A stretch of 41,988 nucleotides of DNA. It comes from Atopobiaceae bacterium (lineage in GTDB: Bacteria > Actinomycetota > Coriobacteriia > Coriobacteriales > Atopobiaceae). Made by a program: the position numbers and the translations under genes. Every line of letters starts with the position of its first letter. Position 1 is the stretch's first letter. The notes beneath the pieces were generated by a model. It was not told the DNA's origin and made no database searches. It was given only the letters and a program-made list of their open reading frames with translations. Shown here piece by piece: positions 31,448 through 40,443 of the stretch. Location: the NCBI GenBank assembly GCA_017533825.1, contig JAFWIE010000042.1:1-41988 (forward strand). Reading direction: 5' to 3'.

Positions 31448-33609
31448 GCCACGCTCCCGCCATCGTCCGGCGTCTGGGCCCCACGTTCCTCCATTGCCTG
31501 GCAATACGGCGTGAGCAACGGCGTGAGCGTGCCCTGCGCGAGCACCGTGACCTCATGCATGGCGCGCGAGAGCGACGTGTAGAGCCGGCGTCGCGAGAGG
31601 TCGTCTGCACCATAGACCGAGTCCTGTGCGTCAGCTACCACCACATGGTCGAACTCAAGGCCCTTCGCTAGCGAGAGGTCGAGCAGCACGACGCCCGCGG
31701 CCGGAAGTGCATCGCCGCGTCCTATGGTCGTCACGTAGTCGCCGAGCTTCTTGGAGAGCCATGCCGCACGCCGACGATCCGCGACGACGATTGCACAGAG
31801 CCCCACTCGATCGTGCTCGTCCTGGGCGATGGAGCGAAGACGCGCCAGGTATTCATCGGTGTCGTCGAACGCGACGATGGTCGGCGCCACGCCCGCACGT
31901 CGAACCGAGGCGAGCGTACCGCGCTCCTCGTCGCCAAGAAGGCTGCTGAAGAGCTCGGTGATTTCGGGAGAGGAGCGGTAGCTCGTACGGAGGGCGCATT
32001 CCTCGACACCGCCATGGGACGCGCTGAATACCGCACGCATCTCGTCCCAAGTGGCCGTGCCCTCGCGGATGGCTTGGTGCTCGTCGCCGAGGAGCAAGAA
32101 GTGTGCACGTCCGAAGAAGCGCGAGAGCAACATGAGCTGCGCCAGCGAGTAGTCCTGCACTTCGTCAACCATCACGTAACGCGCGTTCTTGACGCCCTCT
32201 CCAGTGAGCAGCAGGCGCAGCCAGAGCCATTCTGTGGCGTTGAGCGAGCGTCCTCCCAAGATACGCGATCCCATGCGGTCGATGCGCAGCCAGGCGAGGT
32301 TGTCGATGAGGTCGTGGGCGGCAGCGAAGCGATGGGCCACATAGCGGCGGGTGAGCTCGACGGTCTCGCGCTCATCCTCGGGCGAGACCGTCTCGCCAAA
32401 GACCGCCACCTGCTCGTCAACGTCGAGGCCCAGCATCTCCTCCTGCCATTCGTCGTTGCGCGAGAGTTGGCCGAGGCGTCGTTCGAGCCGATCGTGCAGC
32501 TCGTCGCAGGTGAGGGCAAGTCGACGTGGACCTAAGGGGAACTGTGCAAACTTGTCGATGGCACTCTTTGCCTGTGCCGCCTTGAGCAGCGTCGTCGCGC
32601 CGATGCGTATGTCGCGCATGTCCTGCTGATCCGCAACGAGCTCGGGCACGGCAGCCTCGAGGTCGCGCAGTGCCTGCGCCGAGGCATGGGCTCCGTCGTC
32701 GCGGTCTCCCAGCCCTTGTGCGGCGACGAACGTGCGCCAGGTGAAGACCTGTGGGTTCGCCTCTCCCATGCTGGGGAGCACCGAGTCGATGTAGCGACCA
32801 AACACCGCGTTGGGCGTGAAGAGGTACACCTGATCGGGCCGAAGGCTCTTGCGCTCCTGATAAAAGAGGTATGCGACGCGCTGGAGCATGACGGAGGTCT
32901 TTCCGCTGCCCGCGACGCCGCTTACGAGCAAGGCGCCCACATCCGCGTGGCGCACGACCTCGTTCTGCTCGCGTTGGATGGTTGAGGTGATGGCCTGGAG
33001 CTTCTCGGAATGATGGCGCTTGAGGGCGTTGAGCAGTAGAGAATCCTCGATGGCCACGGTGGTATCGAAGTACATGCGCAGCACGTCCCGCTCGATGTCG
33101 AACTGCCTGCGCAGCTCCAGCTCCACGTTGCGCACGCGTCCGTCCACGGTAAAGGACGTGGGGCCGTTCTCCTGCTTGTAGTAGGTCTCTGCCACCGGGC
33201 TGCGCCAATCGACAACCAAGGGGGTACGGTCGTCGTCGGTCAGGCCCACCGCACCTATATATACGTCGCGAGCGGGCCTGCCTGGTCGCATCTTGAGGCG
33301 CACCTTGGCGAAGTAGGGCTGCCGGAGGAGCACGAGCACGCGACTCAGACGCTCAAGGGCAAAGTCGTGGCGCTGGTTATAGGCGTCGATGACGGCGTTG
33401 AGCGTCTCGATTGCCGCAAGCGTCTCCATTGCCTCGTCTGCCTCGATGCCCGCAGTGTCGGGGCGCAGCTCATCGCTTAGGTCCTTGAGGTCCTGGGCTG
33501 CGGTGGCGTGATGCCGTTCCAGCTCGGCGGTCAGCTTATCGTGCAGGGAGCAAATCGTCGCGTACACCTCACTCAGGTGCCGCTGCTCTTCCTCGTACGT
33601 CTTGTCCAT
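31444..33609 (-). CDS. helD: HelD-like UvrD-family ATPase (RNA polymerase recycling)
   Basis: This 721-residue protein is a superfamily 1 helicase-like ATPase with Walker A GVAGSGKTSV at 231-240, Walker B VMVDEVQDYS, the GDEHQAI motif and YRSSPEITELF. The first 200 residues include a coiled segment (TYEEEQRHLSEVYATICSLHD) and the DWRSPVAETYY signature typical of HelD, which removes stalled RNA polymerase from DNA. The start is ATG 33609 with GGGAG before it; TTG 33621 is a weaker option. The coupled exonuclease gene downstream is an unusual partner. Confidence 0.9.
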   Translation of the reverse strand: MDKTYEEEQRHLSEVYATICSLHDKLTAELERHHATAAQDLKDLSDELRPDTAGIEADEAMETLAAIETLNAVIDAYNQRHDFALERLSRVLVLLRQPYFAKVRLKMRPGRPARDVYIGAVGLTDDDRTPLVVDWRSPVAETYYKQENGPTSFTVDGRVRNVELELRRQFDIERDVLRMYFDTTVAIEDSLLLNALKRHHSEKLQAITSTIQREQNEVVRHADVGALLVSGVAGSGKTSVMLQRVAYLFYQERKSLRPDQVYLFTPNAVFGRYIDSVLPSMGEANPQVFTWRTFVAAQGLGDRDDGAHASAQALRDLEAAVPELVADQQDMRDIRIGATTLLKAAQAKSAIDKFAQFPLGPRRLALTCDELHDRLERRLGQLSRNDEWQEEMLGLDVDEQVAVFGETVSPEDERETVELTRRYVAHRFAAAHDLIDNLAWLRIDRMGSRILGGRSLNATEWLWLRLLLTGEGVKNARYVMVDEVQDYSLAQLMLLSRFFGRAHFLLLGDEHQAIREGTATWDEMRAVFSASHGGVEECALRTSYRSSPEITELFSSLLGDEERGTLASVRRAGVAPTIVAFDDTDEYLARLRSIAQDEHDRVGLCAIVVADRRRAAWLSKKLGDYVTTIGRGDALPAAGVVLLDLSLAKGLEFDHVVVADAQDSVYGADDLSRRRLYTSLSRAMHEVTVLAQGTLTPLLTPYCQAMEERGAQTPDDGGSVA

Positions 33610-33700
33610 GTTCTCCCTCAACCGTCCCTTAGGGGACTCTCTCGTGGGCCTGTCCTTCTGGGGATGGTCCTGCTGGGAGTCCGCTGCGGGGCACCTCGGT

Positions 33701-34135
33701 TTATTTGCCTTGTATACGGTAGCAGGTAGCGCTCATGCGCGCTACCAACGTGCCCAAATCGTCGCGGACGTCCACGGAGTAAAAGCAGAGGCTGCGGCCG
33801 GACTTGTCGGCGTTGCACGTGGCGATTAGGCGCTGTCCACGCGTACCCGAGAAGAACTCGATGGTGTTGCTCACCGAGACCGCCGTGACGTCGTCCACAT
33901 TGGAGGCTACGGCGAGCGCGAAGTCCGCGAGGGTAAAGATGGCGCCTCCCATCACGGCACCCAGCGCATTGCGATGCACGGGAGCGATGTCGAACGCGCA
34001 GACGGCATGGCCGCGCCACGCCTCGAGCACCTCGCATCCGCAGGCATCGGTTGCGAAGTGGTCATGAGAGAAGCGTGCGCGCACTTCCTCGATGGGGGTG
34101 TGGTTCGCCACAGGCGTGGTGTTCTCGTCAAGCAT
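33701..34135 (-). CDS. PaaI-like hotdog thioesterase
   Basis: This 144-residue protein has the hotdog fold with the signature HRNALGAVMGGAIFTLADFA (54-73), including the HxN...GG pattern and Asp71 expected of PaaI-type acyl-CoA thioesterases. It should hydrolyse a small acyl- or aryl-CoA. A strong ribosome binding site (AGGGAGGA) precedes ATG 34135. The substrate cannot be inferred from neighbours, which are HelD and an unknown small protein. Confidence 0.88.
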   Translation of the reverse strand: MLDENTTPVANHTPIEEVRARFSHDHFATDACGCEVLEAWRGHAVCAFDIAPVHRNALGAVMGGAIFTLADFALAVASNVDDVTAVSVSNTIEFFSGTRGQRLIATCNADKSGRSLCFYSVDVRDDLGTLVARMSATCYRIQGK

Positions 34136-34164
34136 TCAGTCCTCCCTCATATCGTGTCAAAGAG

Positions 34165-34203
34165 AGGCGGGCGCGCGACCACAACGATCGCACGCCCGCC
34201 TCC
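34165..34203 (-). terminator. Terminator hairpin of the 80-residue protein gene
   Basis: GAGGCGGGCG (34165-34174) pairs with CGCCCGCCTC (34194-34203), with further GC pairing inside. It follows the stop codon of the 34239-34481 gene on the minus strand. Confidence 0.7.
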
Positions 34204-34238
34204 CACATCACCGCTTGTCGGTGCAGTGGGTGGGACCC

Positions 34239-34481
34239 CTACTGCTCCTGCCAGGCAGTCGCCTCGTCCTCGCTGAGGGGACGCACGTCCTCGCCAGCGG
34301 CGTAGGGAGACTGGTCGCCGCCCTTGCCAGCGACGAAGTAGAAACCTTGGCGGTTCTGGTAAAGGGTCTCCTCGTAGCCCGCAGGGTCGCCGTACGCGCC
34401 GAACGAACGAGTGCCCAGCTCAGTGGACTTCGTGGTGTCGTACACGTGACGTTTGCCGTCGAACTGCTTAACCTTACGCAT
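34239..34481 (-). CDS. Small 80-residue protein of unknown function
   Basis: The protein is hydrophilic and resembles a widespread family of small proteins found in phages, plasmids and Gram-positive chromosomes, with a conserved pattern of KRYDT-like start, EETLYQNRQGFYFVAGKGG and PLSEDEATAWQEQ near the end. Here the pattern is KRHVYDTTKSTELGTR. No function is known to me. ATG 34481 is the natural start, with GGAT 6 bp before it; the open frame continues upstream but is not protein-like. It is probably monocistronic, given the terminator that follows. Confidence 0.65.
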   Translation of the reverse strand: MRKVKQFDGKRHVYDTTKSTELGTRSFGAYGDPAGYEETLYQNRQGFYFVAGKGGDQSPYAAGEDVRPLSEDEATAWQEQ

Positions 34482-34592
34482 GACACATCCAATCGAATCA
34501 GTGAACGTACAGTAAAACTCAGGGGATTCTACCTGAACGCGAGAATTCTGCCAGCTTCTTAACGTGTCGTTCACATGTTTCCCAAAGGCAAG

Positions 34593-34628
34593 CGACGTCC
34601 ACTGGGGGTGAGCCCTCAGCGGACGTCG
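34593..34628 (-). terminator. Hairpin after the LtaS-like gene
   Basis: CGACGTCC (34593-34600) pairs with GGACGTCG (34621-34628), and the 20-nt loop contains GGGG and CCC that can pair. It lies 25 bp beyond the stop codon of the sulfatase-family gene. Confidence 0.6.
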
Positions 34629-34652
34629 GACAGCCTGTCGGACCCTCACACG

Positions 34653-36875
34653 CTACGCCGCCTCTGTCGCGTCCTTGGCGGTCGCGGCCTCTATCTCCTC
34701 CTCGTCCACGAACTTCGAGCCAAAGCGCAGGAAGTCCATGAGCGACATGTCGCGATACGTCGTGTCGAGGTAGGGCTCGGTTCCGGGGATGTGCCAGCGT
34801 CCATCAGTGCCCTGGTATCCGATGCCGCTGATGATTTGCAGCCTTTGATGGACTGCAAGCTGTGCCGACTGGAAGTCCTCGAGCGGTGCGCCGGCAAGGT
34901 CGAGCGTCCGCGTGCCCAGCATGTCGGCGCCGCAGTTGTCCACGTTGCCTTCTTCGCTCGTGCCGGCGACGTCGTAGTTGGCCCAGACGAAGTATTCGGT
35001 TTGATACACGCGTGCCTGGTGCTGCAGCTCCTCTTCGCCGGGGAAGTACGCGTCGTTGGCGACGTTGGCGCAGCTCGGGTGGTGGTCGCCGAAGAACGCG
35101 AGCACCACGGGTCGGTCGAGTTTGCGCAGTTGGCCAATGAACCACTCGAGGTCCTCGTCAGACGCCTGGATGCACGAGAGGTACTCGTTGAGCTGATGGG
35201 TGTACTCGGCGTCGATGCCGGGGAACACGTAGTTGGTCATGCGCTCGGGAGGGATGTTGTTGGTGGAGTAGCCGCCGTGGTTCTGCATGGTGACGTCAAA
35301 GACGAACTGCGGATCATTGCTCGAGTTGAGCACTTCGATGATCTTCTCGTACGTGGCCTTGTCGGTGATGCCGGAGTGGAAGGATGAGGCATCGACGAAG
35401 CTGTTGTTGGTGTTGTAGAACTCGTCGAAGCCCATGGCTTCGTAGGTGACGCGACGATTCCAGTTGTCCTTGTCGTTGGGGTGGATGGCCGAGGTTGTGT
35501 AGCCAATCTCGGAGAGCTGGCGCGCTAGGTTAGGCACCTCTTCGAAGGTGAACATCTGGTAGGGGTACTTGCCCGTGCCAACGAACGCGAGGGAGTTGCC
35601 TGTGAGGCACTCAAACTCGCTGTTGCACGTGCCGGCACCGTATACCGACATGCCCAGCTGACCGCGCATCAGGGCGTCGTCAAGGCCGTGCTGATAGAAT
35701 TGCGGACCCTCGTAGTCGCACTGCAGCTTGTTGAGACGCGAGAGGTCGGCGAACGTCTCGTTCATGACGATCACGATGGAGGGCTGTATCTGAGCGAACT
35801 GCTTGGTGGATTCCGCCCGGCGCTCGCGACGGCCAGGAAGGTCGTCTGCCATCGCCGCGTAGGCCTTGGTGACCTCCTCCGCACGCTCTTCGTCGTAGTT
35901 CTCGGGCACTGCGATGGGCAGGTCATTGAGTGCGGTCATGAAGGAGGGCAGGAACCCCTGCGCCTTATAGCTCTTCTCGGTGTTCCAGTAAGAAATGTCG
36001 AGGCCGAAGTCCTCGCGATAGTTGGGGACGGCAATCCACCAGCTGAGCGCCAAGGCAAAGACCAGTGCGAGCGGCAGGTTCCAGCAGAGGTCGGTCACGA
36101 AACGCTTCAAACCTGTTGATTGACTGGGCCTGATGAAGCTGGCACACAAGAGCGCGAGTCCGCCATAGATGAGCGCGCGGATGTCATCGGTATAGAGGAG
36201 GTAGGTGTACTGGTTGCCGACCTCGGCAGCGGTTCCCAAGGCAAGGATGTCCATGGGAAGGATGGCTGCGCGCCTGAACTCAAAGATGAAGTGTTCCACG
36301 ATGCCCAAGCCGATGCAGACGGTAAACACGATGGCGGGACCCGCCGCCCTTCTCTGGCAGAGAAAGTAGGCGATGAAGGCGACGATGGTGATGAGGGTGA
36401 GCTCGATGGCCACATGCGAGGGTGCGATTTCTTCAATCTTTGTATTCCAGGGAATCTCGAGGGCGCGACGCGACATCTCGCTGCCGACGAGTATGAGCGC
36501 GACGTCGCGTACCGTGCGCAAGATTTGACTGGCCGTGCGCTGTGCCGGGCCAGCCTCGTCGAGCGAGACGAGCGTGCGGAAGACCTTCTCGCGTCGCGTG
36601 AGAATCGCGCCGGTTGCAGTGAGTATGACCACGGATTGAATCCAGAACAGCTCCTCGGCTTCGACGAGCTGCATGTTGCACCAGACGGCCATGAAGATGA
36701 GAATGGCCGTGATGAAGACGGACCACACGATCGATCCGACGCCGAGGCGTTCACCTTCGCGCTGCGAGCGGATGACGTGCCAGATGGTGCAGCCAATCAC
36801 AATGAGCGCACCAACGATAGGGAAGAGCATGAACTCTGGTGGGGTCGTGCCTATGAGTATTTCGTTCTCTTCCAT
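34653..36875 (-). CDS. LtaS-like sulfatase-family membrane protein
   Basis: This 740-residue protein has about eight to nine membrane segments in residues 1-285 and an extracellular sulfatase-fold domain at about 360-700. Signature segments are IVIVMNETFADLSR with Glu373, the catalytic-Thr region YGAGTCNSEFECLTG with Thr416, and FFGDHHPS as a metal-binding motif. Proteins of this type transfer glycerol-phosphate or phosphoethanolamine-like groups to extracellular polymers, as in lipoteichoic acid synthesis. The membrane part is larger than in LtaS (usually five segments), so the acceptor may differ. ATG 36875 has GGGAG about 12 bp upstream. It is divergent from a LuxR-type regulator. Confidence 0.88.
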   Translation of the reverse strand: MEENEILIGTTPPEFMLFPIVGALIVIGCTIWHVIRSQREGERLGVGSIVWSVFITAILIFMAVWCNMQLVEAEELFWIQSVVILTATGAILTRREKVFRTLVSLDEAGPAQRTASQILRTVRDVALILVGSEMSRRALEIPWNTKIEEIAPSHVAIELTLITIVAFIAYFLCQRRAAGPAIVFTVCIGLGIVEHFIFEFRRAAILPMDILALGTAAEVGNQYTYLLYTDDIRALIYGGLALLCASFIRPSQSTGLKRFVTDLCWNLPLALVFALALSWWIAVPNYREDFGLDISYWNTEKSYKAQGFLPSFMTALNDLPIAVPENYDEERAEEVTKAYAAMADDLPGRRERRAESTKQFAQIQPSIVIVMNETFADLSRLNKLQCDYEGPQFYQHGLDDALMRGQLGMSVYGAGTCNSEFECLTGNSLAFVGTGKYPYQMFTFEEVPNLARQLSEIGYTTSAIHPNDKDNWNRRVTYEAMGFDEFYNTNNSFVDASSFHSGITDKATYEKIIEVLNSSNDPQFVFDVTMQNHGGYSTNNIPPERMTNYVFPGIDAEYTHQLNEYLSCIQASDEDLEWFIGQLRKLDRPVVLAFFGDHHPSCANVANDAYFPGEEELQHQARVYQTEYFVWANYDVAGTSEEGNVDNCGADMLGTRTLDLAGAPLEDFQSAQLAVHQRLQIISGIGYQGTDGRWHIPGTEPYLDTTYRDMSLMDFLRFGSKFVDEEEIEAATAKDATEAA

Positions 36876-36965
36876 ACGGTAAATCATCTCCCGATATAGG
36901 GGTTGGCATTTGAAGGGGCCGATGTCCGGCTCGCCTCGTGGCCGATGGGGCCACGAGCACAACGT

Positions 36966-36993
36966 ATGATAGTAACCGATGAATGACGCGCAA
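36966..36993 (-). promoter_or_regulatory. Candidate promoter of the LtaS-like gene
   Basis: On the minus strand, TTGCGC (36988-36993) and TATCAT (36966-36971) are spaced by 16 bp, 91 bp before the start codon. It lies back-to-back with the plus-strand promoter at 37022-37050. Confidence 0.5.
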
Positions 36994-37021
36994 CCGTTCA
37001 TCCACGAAACGTTACATAATC

Positions 37022-37050
37022 TTGGACAATGCCGGACGTGGGAGTATCCT
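37022..37050 (+). promoter_or_regulatory. Candidate promoter of the LuxR-type gene
   Basis: TTGGAC (37022-37027) and TATCCT (37045-37050) are spaced by exactly 17 bp. Just after it, TTACATGGTATT is repeated in tandem (37050-37061 and 37062-37073), a possible operator. Confidence 0.5.
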
Positions 37051-37109
37051 TACATGGTATTTTACATGGTATTGGGCAGACTCCAGTGATTCGGCGGGAC
37101 GCAGTGTTG

Positions 37110-38063
37110 ATGTCCGAGGTCTTAGAGGAGAATAAAGACTACCAGCAGGGTAGGCTTGAGGATGCGAAGTTGCGGCTTTCGGCGATGTTTGCTGACGCTG
37201 ACGACTTCGCGGGCCGGTTGTCCTTGTTGGTCTCTCGCCTAGCGGTTTTCGTTGCTAGCGGTGAGTGCGATGCGGCGTACGAGGCGTTGATGAAGGCTCT
37301 GCCGGTTTGTTCGCGTGCGCTCGATCGGGAGAACAGCCTTTGGACGCAACGGGTCGGAATCATATCTGTCATGAGTATCGAGACCATCCTATCGGCTTCG
37401 GTGTTCGACATCCCCCTGATAGATGCGGGTGTTGACGACCTGCCCATCGAGCTCAAGGCTCATTACGGGTATCTCTTGGCGCAGCGCTACATTCGCATGG
37501 GGAATCCTGCGCAGGCGGAGGGCGTGGCGTATGCGTTCTTGAACATCGTGGGCAATTCACATCCGCGCTCGCAAGTCGAGCTCTTGCTTACGATGGCCTG
37601 TGCCACCGTTATGACGGGTCGAGTCGATGAGGCGAGCACGTGGTTTAATCGCGCGTGGGAGCTCAGCGACATTACGGGCGTCGTGATGCCGTTCGTAGAG
37701 CTTAACTATGCGATGCTCGGCCTCCAGCGACGGTGTCTCGACATGCGGCAAGACGAGCGTGCAAAGCGCATTGCGACACTCGTGCGGCGCTATCACAAGG
37801 GTTGGTTTGGTCTGCGTCAACGGTGCAACCTATACGATGCGGGTCACTCCCTCACTCCGCTCGAGATGTACACACTCATGCTCGTCGCGTACGGGTGGCG
37901 CAACAAAGAGATGGCGACACAGCTTAGGATTAGCGAGAACACCGTGAAGCACTACCTCTCCAACGCGTATACCAAGATTGGCGTGCACGATCGGGCGGGT
38001 GCGCGCGAGCATATTGACGCGTCGATTCACAACGCGGAGTTTAGGTATCCGCGCACCACGTGA
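37110..38063 (+). CDS. LuxR-type transcriptional regulator with helical sensor region
   Basis: This 317-residue protein ends in a LuxR/GerE helix-turn-helix at about 255-310 (LTPLEMYTLMLVAYGWRNKE, RISENTVKHYLSNAYTKIG). The first 230 residues are helical with TPR-like repeats (RLAVFVASGECDAAYEALMK, LLTMACATVMTGRVDEAST), similar to the C-terminal part of MalT/LAL-type regulators but without the NTPase domain. It has no receiver domain. ATG 37110 is the chosen start; GTG 37104 is possible. It is divergent from the LtaS-like gene and may control it. Confidence 0.82.
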   Translation: MSEVLEENKDYQQGRLEDAKLRLSAMFADADDFAGRLSLLVSRLAVFVASGECDAAYEALMKALPVCSRALDRENSLWTQRVGIISVMSIETILSASVFDIPLIDAGVDDLPIELKAHYGYLLAQRYIRMGNPAQAEGVAYAFLNIVGNSHPRSQVELLLTMACATVMTGRVDEASTWFNRAWELSDITGVVMPFVELNYAMLGLQRRCLDMRQDERAKRIATLVRRYHKGWFGLRQRCNLYDAGHSLTPLEMYTLMLVAYGWRNKEMATQLRISENTVKHYLSNAYTKIGVHDRAGAREHIDASIHNAEFRYPRTT

Positions 38064-38099
38064 GAAGGGCGCCGCTGGGAACCCTTTGCGCAATGCTGG

Positions 38100-39386
38100 T
38101 CACTCCAGCGGTAGGCGAACGGTGAAGATGCTGCCCTTCTCTGGCTCGCTTGCCAACTTGATGGTGCCGCCGGCGCGACTGACAGCGTGGCGCACGAGTG
38201 AGAGGCCCAATCCCGTGCCGCCGCTCTCGCGCGAGCGCGCCGTGTCCACCCGATAGAAGCGCTCAAACACGCGCTCTTGGTCGGCGTATGCGATGCCGAT
38301 GCCCGTATCTTCGACCTCAAGCACCGCAAAATACCCTTCTTGGGCTAGCGTGACACGGACCGAGCCCTCCTCGGTATAGGCAAGTGCGTTCGAGATGAGA
38401 TTGTCACACACGAGCGTCGCGTCCGTCGCCGATATCGTCGCCCGCGCTCCCACAGGAAGCCGATCATGTAACGTGAGCTCTATGCCTTCCCCCTCCGCCT
38501 TGGCTCGATGAGCTTCGACCGAGGTCATCACGACGGAACCAAAGTCGCAGCCGGCACCAGCCGCGGACGCGCGCTCCCGGTCTTCGATGCGCGAGAGGTC
38601 CATGAGATCGCCCATCAGGCTTTGGAGTCGCTCTGACTCCTTGCCGAGTCGTTCGGAGAGCAGCTTCACCATCTCGAGGTCTCCGTCGGCGGACGCCTGT
38701 CCGATGGAGTCCGCCAGCAGACGAATGCCGGCAACGGGCGTCTTGAGCTCGTGGCTGGCGTTTGCGACAAAGTCGGTACGCATGATCTCCAGACGTTTGA
38801 CGGGCATTCCCGCACGCCTCGACGCAAACCAGGCGGCGGCAACCGCCACCGCGAGCGCGGAGGCCAGCAAGCCCAGGCTCATCCACAGATAGTTGGTCGT
38901 GAGCTCGTTGACTTGCTTCATCGTGCGTGACACGCGCACTACCGTCGTGCCGCCCTCATAGGCGCAGGGCACGGTGACGTAGAGGTACTCCACGCCGTCC
39001 GTCTCGGAGACGCGCCGGTCGTATCCCACTTCTCCGCTCAGCGCGGTGATAACCTCCGGCCGATCTGCGTGGTTCTTCATGACACCGTCGTCTTCGATGC
39101 TCTCTGCGAGTACGGTTCCGTCGGAGGCGATGAGCGTCAGCCGGAGGTCGTCGGTCGCGGCGATGCGTCCGAGCACGTTCGAGGCGGGAAGATCACTGGA
39201 CTGAAGTGCCACGGCTGCGGCGTTCGCGACTGCGACCATGCCCTCCTGCATGCGCTCCTCGATGAGGTTCTTTATGGGAACGATGAGCGAGAATCCCCAC
39301 ACGGCAACGAGCACGGCGGCCACAAGCACGTAGCCACCAAACAGCCAGCGTCGCCAGCCATGAACATGCTCCGTGGTTGGTGTCAC
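38100..39386 (-). CDS. PhoR-like sensor histidine kinase
   Basis: This 428-residue kinase has membrane segments at about 14-36 and 176-198, an extracellular sensor between them (SNVLGRIAATDDLRLTLIAS, YDRRVSETDGVEYLYVTVP), an H-box FVANASHELKTPVAGIR, an N-box around CDNLISNALAYTE, a G1 box VEDTGIGIA and a G2 box GGTGLGLSLV. No HAMP or PAS domain is clear between membrane segment 2 and the H-box. The GTG start overlaps the TGA of the regulator gene (GTGA at 39383-39386), so translation is coupled. The architecture resembles PhoR, but no pst/phosphate genes are near. Confidence 0.92.
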   Translation of the reverse strand: MTPTTEHVHGWRRWLFGGYVLVAAVLVAVWGFSLIVPIKNLIEERMQEGMVAVANAAAVALQSSDLPASNVLGRIAATDDLRLTLIASDGTVLAESIEDDGVMKNHADRPEVITALSGEVGYDRRVSETDGVEYLYVTVPCAYEGGTTVVRVSRTMKQVNELTTNYLWMSLGLLASALAVAVAAAWFASRRAGMPVKRLEIMRTDFVANASHELKTPVAGIRLLADSIGQASADGDLEMVKLLSERLGKESERLQSLMGDLMDLSRIEDRERASAAGAGCDFGSVVMTSVEAHRAKAEGEGIELTLHDRLPVGARATISATDATLVCDNLISNALAYTEEGSVRVTLAQEGYFAVLEVEDTGIGIAYADQERVFERFYRVDTARSRESGGTGLGLSLVRHAVSRAGGTIKLASEPEKGSIFTVRLPLE

Positions 39387-40081
39387 GAACGGTCGCCACC
39401 TTCGCGCGTGGCCTCGAAGCGGTATCCCATTCCCCGTTCGGTGTGGATGTAGGTCCATCCGTCGCCGTCGATGGCGCGGCGCACGCGGCGCACGTGCGTG
39501 TCGAGCGTGCGCGAGGTGGGGAGGAAGGTCTCGCCCCACACGCGCTCAGAGAGCCACGGCCTGGTGCAAAGCGAGCCCTCGCGACTTGCCAGGGCGACGA
39601 GCAGGTCGTATTCCTTGTTGCGCAGGCGCACCGGTTGACCGGATTTAAGCACCCGGGCGGCACGCGTGTCGATGCGCAGGGCACCGGTCTCGATGATGGG
39701 CGGCGGATCGTCCTTGATGCGCGCGCGCCGCAGATGGGCACGCACGCGCGCGAGAAGCTCGGCCGTCGAGAAGGGCTTCGTCACGTAGTCATCTGCGCCG
39801 GCATCGAGGCCGGCGATCTTGTCGGCTTCCTGATCGAGTGCCGTGAGCATGATGATGGGGGTGCTCGATTCGCCGGCGCGCAGTGCACGCGCGATGTCGA
39901 GCCCGGAGCGCTTGGGGAGCAGTACGTCGAGAAGGATGAGGTCCGGGTCGCAGTCCTTGGCGGCTTCGAGGCCCGCATCGCCGTCCGAGGCGACGCTCAC
40001 CTCATAGCCGGCCCGTGTGAGGGCGAACTCAAGGGCCATCTGGATGGTCCGGTCGTCTTCGATCAGCAGTATGCTTGCCAT
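39383..40081 (-). CDS. OmpR/PhoB-family response regulator
   Basis: This 232-residue regulator has a receiver domain with acidic pair ED at 9-10 (LIEDDR), phospho-acceptor Asp in LILLDVLLPKRSG, and KPF in DDYVTKPFS. The C-terminal winged helix is VRLRNKEYDLLVALASREG, RTLDTHVRRVRRAID and ERGMGYRFE. The start is ATG 40081 with AGGAGGAGC before it. It is the partner of the kinase that follows with a 4-bp overlap. The target genes cannot be seen. Confidence 0.93.
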   Translation of the reverse strand: MASILLIEDDRTIQMALEFALTRAGYEVSVASDGDAGLEAAKDCDPDLILLDVLLPKRSGLDIARALRAGESSTPIIMLTALDQEADKIAGLDAGADDYVTKPFSTAELLARVRAHLRRARIKDDPPPIIETGALRIDTRAARVLKSGQPVRLRNKEYDLLVALASREGSLCTRPWLSERVWGETFLPTSRTLDTHVRRVRRAIDGDGWTYIHTERGMGYRFEATREGGDRS

Positions 40082-40229
40082 TCCAGCTCCTCCTTCTCGC
40101 CTCGAAGTGCTTTTTCGCACCATTGTAGGAGGGGTGACGCGGTATTGTGAGAGGCCATCGGCGAGCTGCCACGTACCTAGGAGAGTTCACGTTCATGTCA
40201 CGGTGACCGCTGCGCGTCCTTGCCGCGGG
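40082..40229. other. Upstream region of the second two-component system
   Basis: This segment must hold the promoter of the minus-strand regulator-kinase operon. I could not pick a convincing -10/-35 pair. No gene is visible in either direction. Confidence 0.35.
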
Positions 40230-40340
40230 ACAGCAGCGGTGAACCGCCCGGCCCGCCGCCAGCCCGCGCGCGAACCCGCCAGCCGCCGAACCCCCGGCCC
40301 GCCGCGAGCCCGGTCCGCCGCCAGCCGCCAGCCGCCTGAA
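40230..40340. repeat. GC-rich low-complexity stretch
   Basis: About 110 bp consist of imperfect repeats of CCGCCAGCC / CCCGGCCCGCCG words with almost no A or T. In one frame it would encode Pro/Arg/Ala repeats, but with no start codon or ribosome binding site. It resembles the repeat block at 1-51. It may be simple-sequence expansion. Confidence 0.65.
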
Positions 40341-40349
40341 AGACTGCCA

Positions 40350-40443
40350 AACTACTCAGCAGGTATCAAATAATGAATCATGAGAGCTTCCTTCCTGCGC
40401 TTTTTCGTCGATGATTTGATTATTAATAACCTGCTGAGTAGTT
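40350..40443. repeat. AT-rich element bounded by a perfect 15-bp inverted repeat
   Basis: AACTACTCAGCAGGT (40350-40364) and its exact complement ACCTGCTGAGTAGTT (40429-40443) bound a 64-bp interior that continues to pair imperfectly (AATAATGAATCAT against ATGATTTGATTATT). The interior is strikingly AT-rich, directly next to a GC-only stretch. There is no gene in it. It could be a palindromic mobile element, a large operator, or a structured RNA. Confidence 0.85.

Noticed and set aside
40230..40340. Pro/Arg-rich coding sequence
   Set aside because: The Pro/Arg repeats follow from GC-only simple sequence; there is no start codon context or continuation into a domain.
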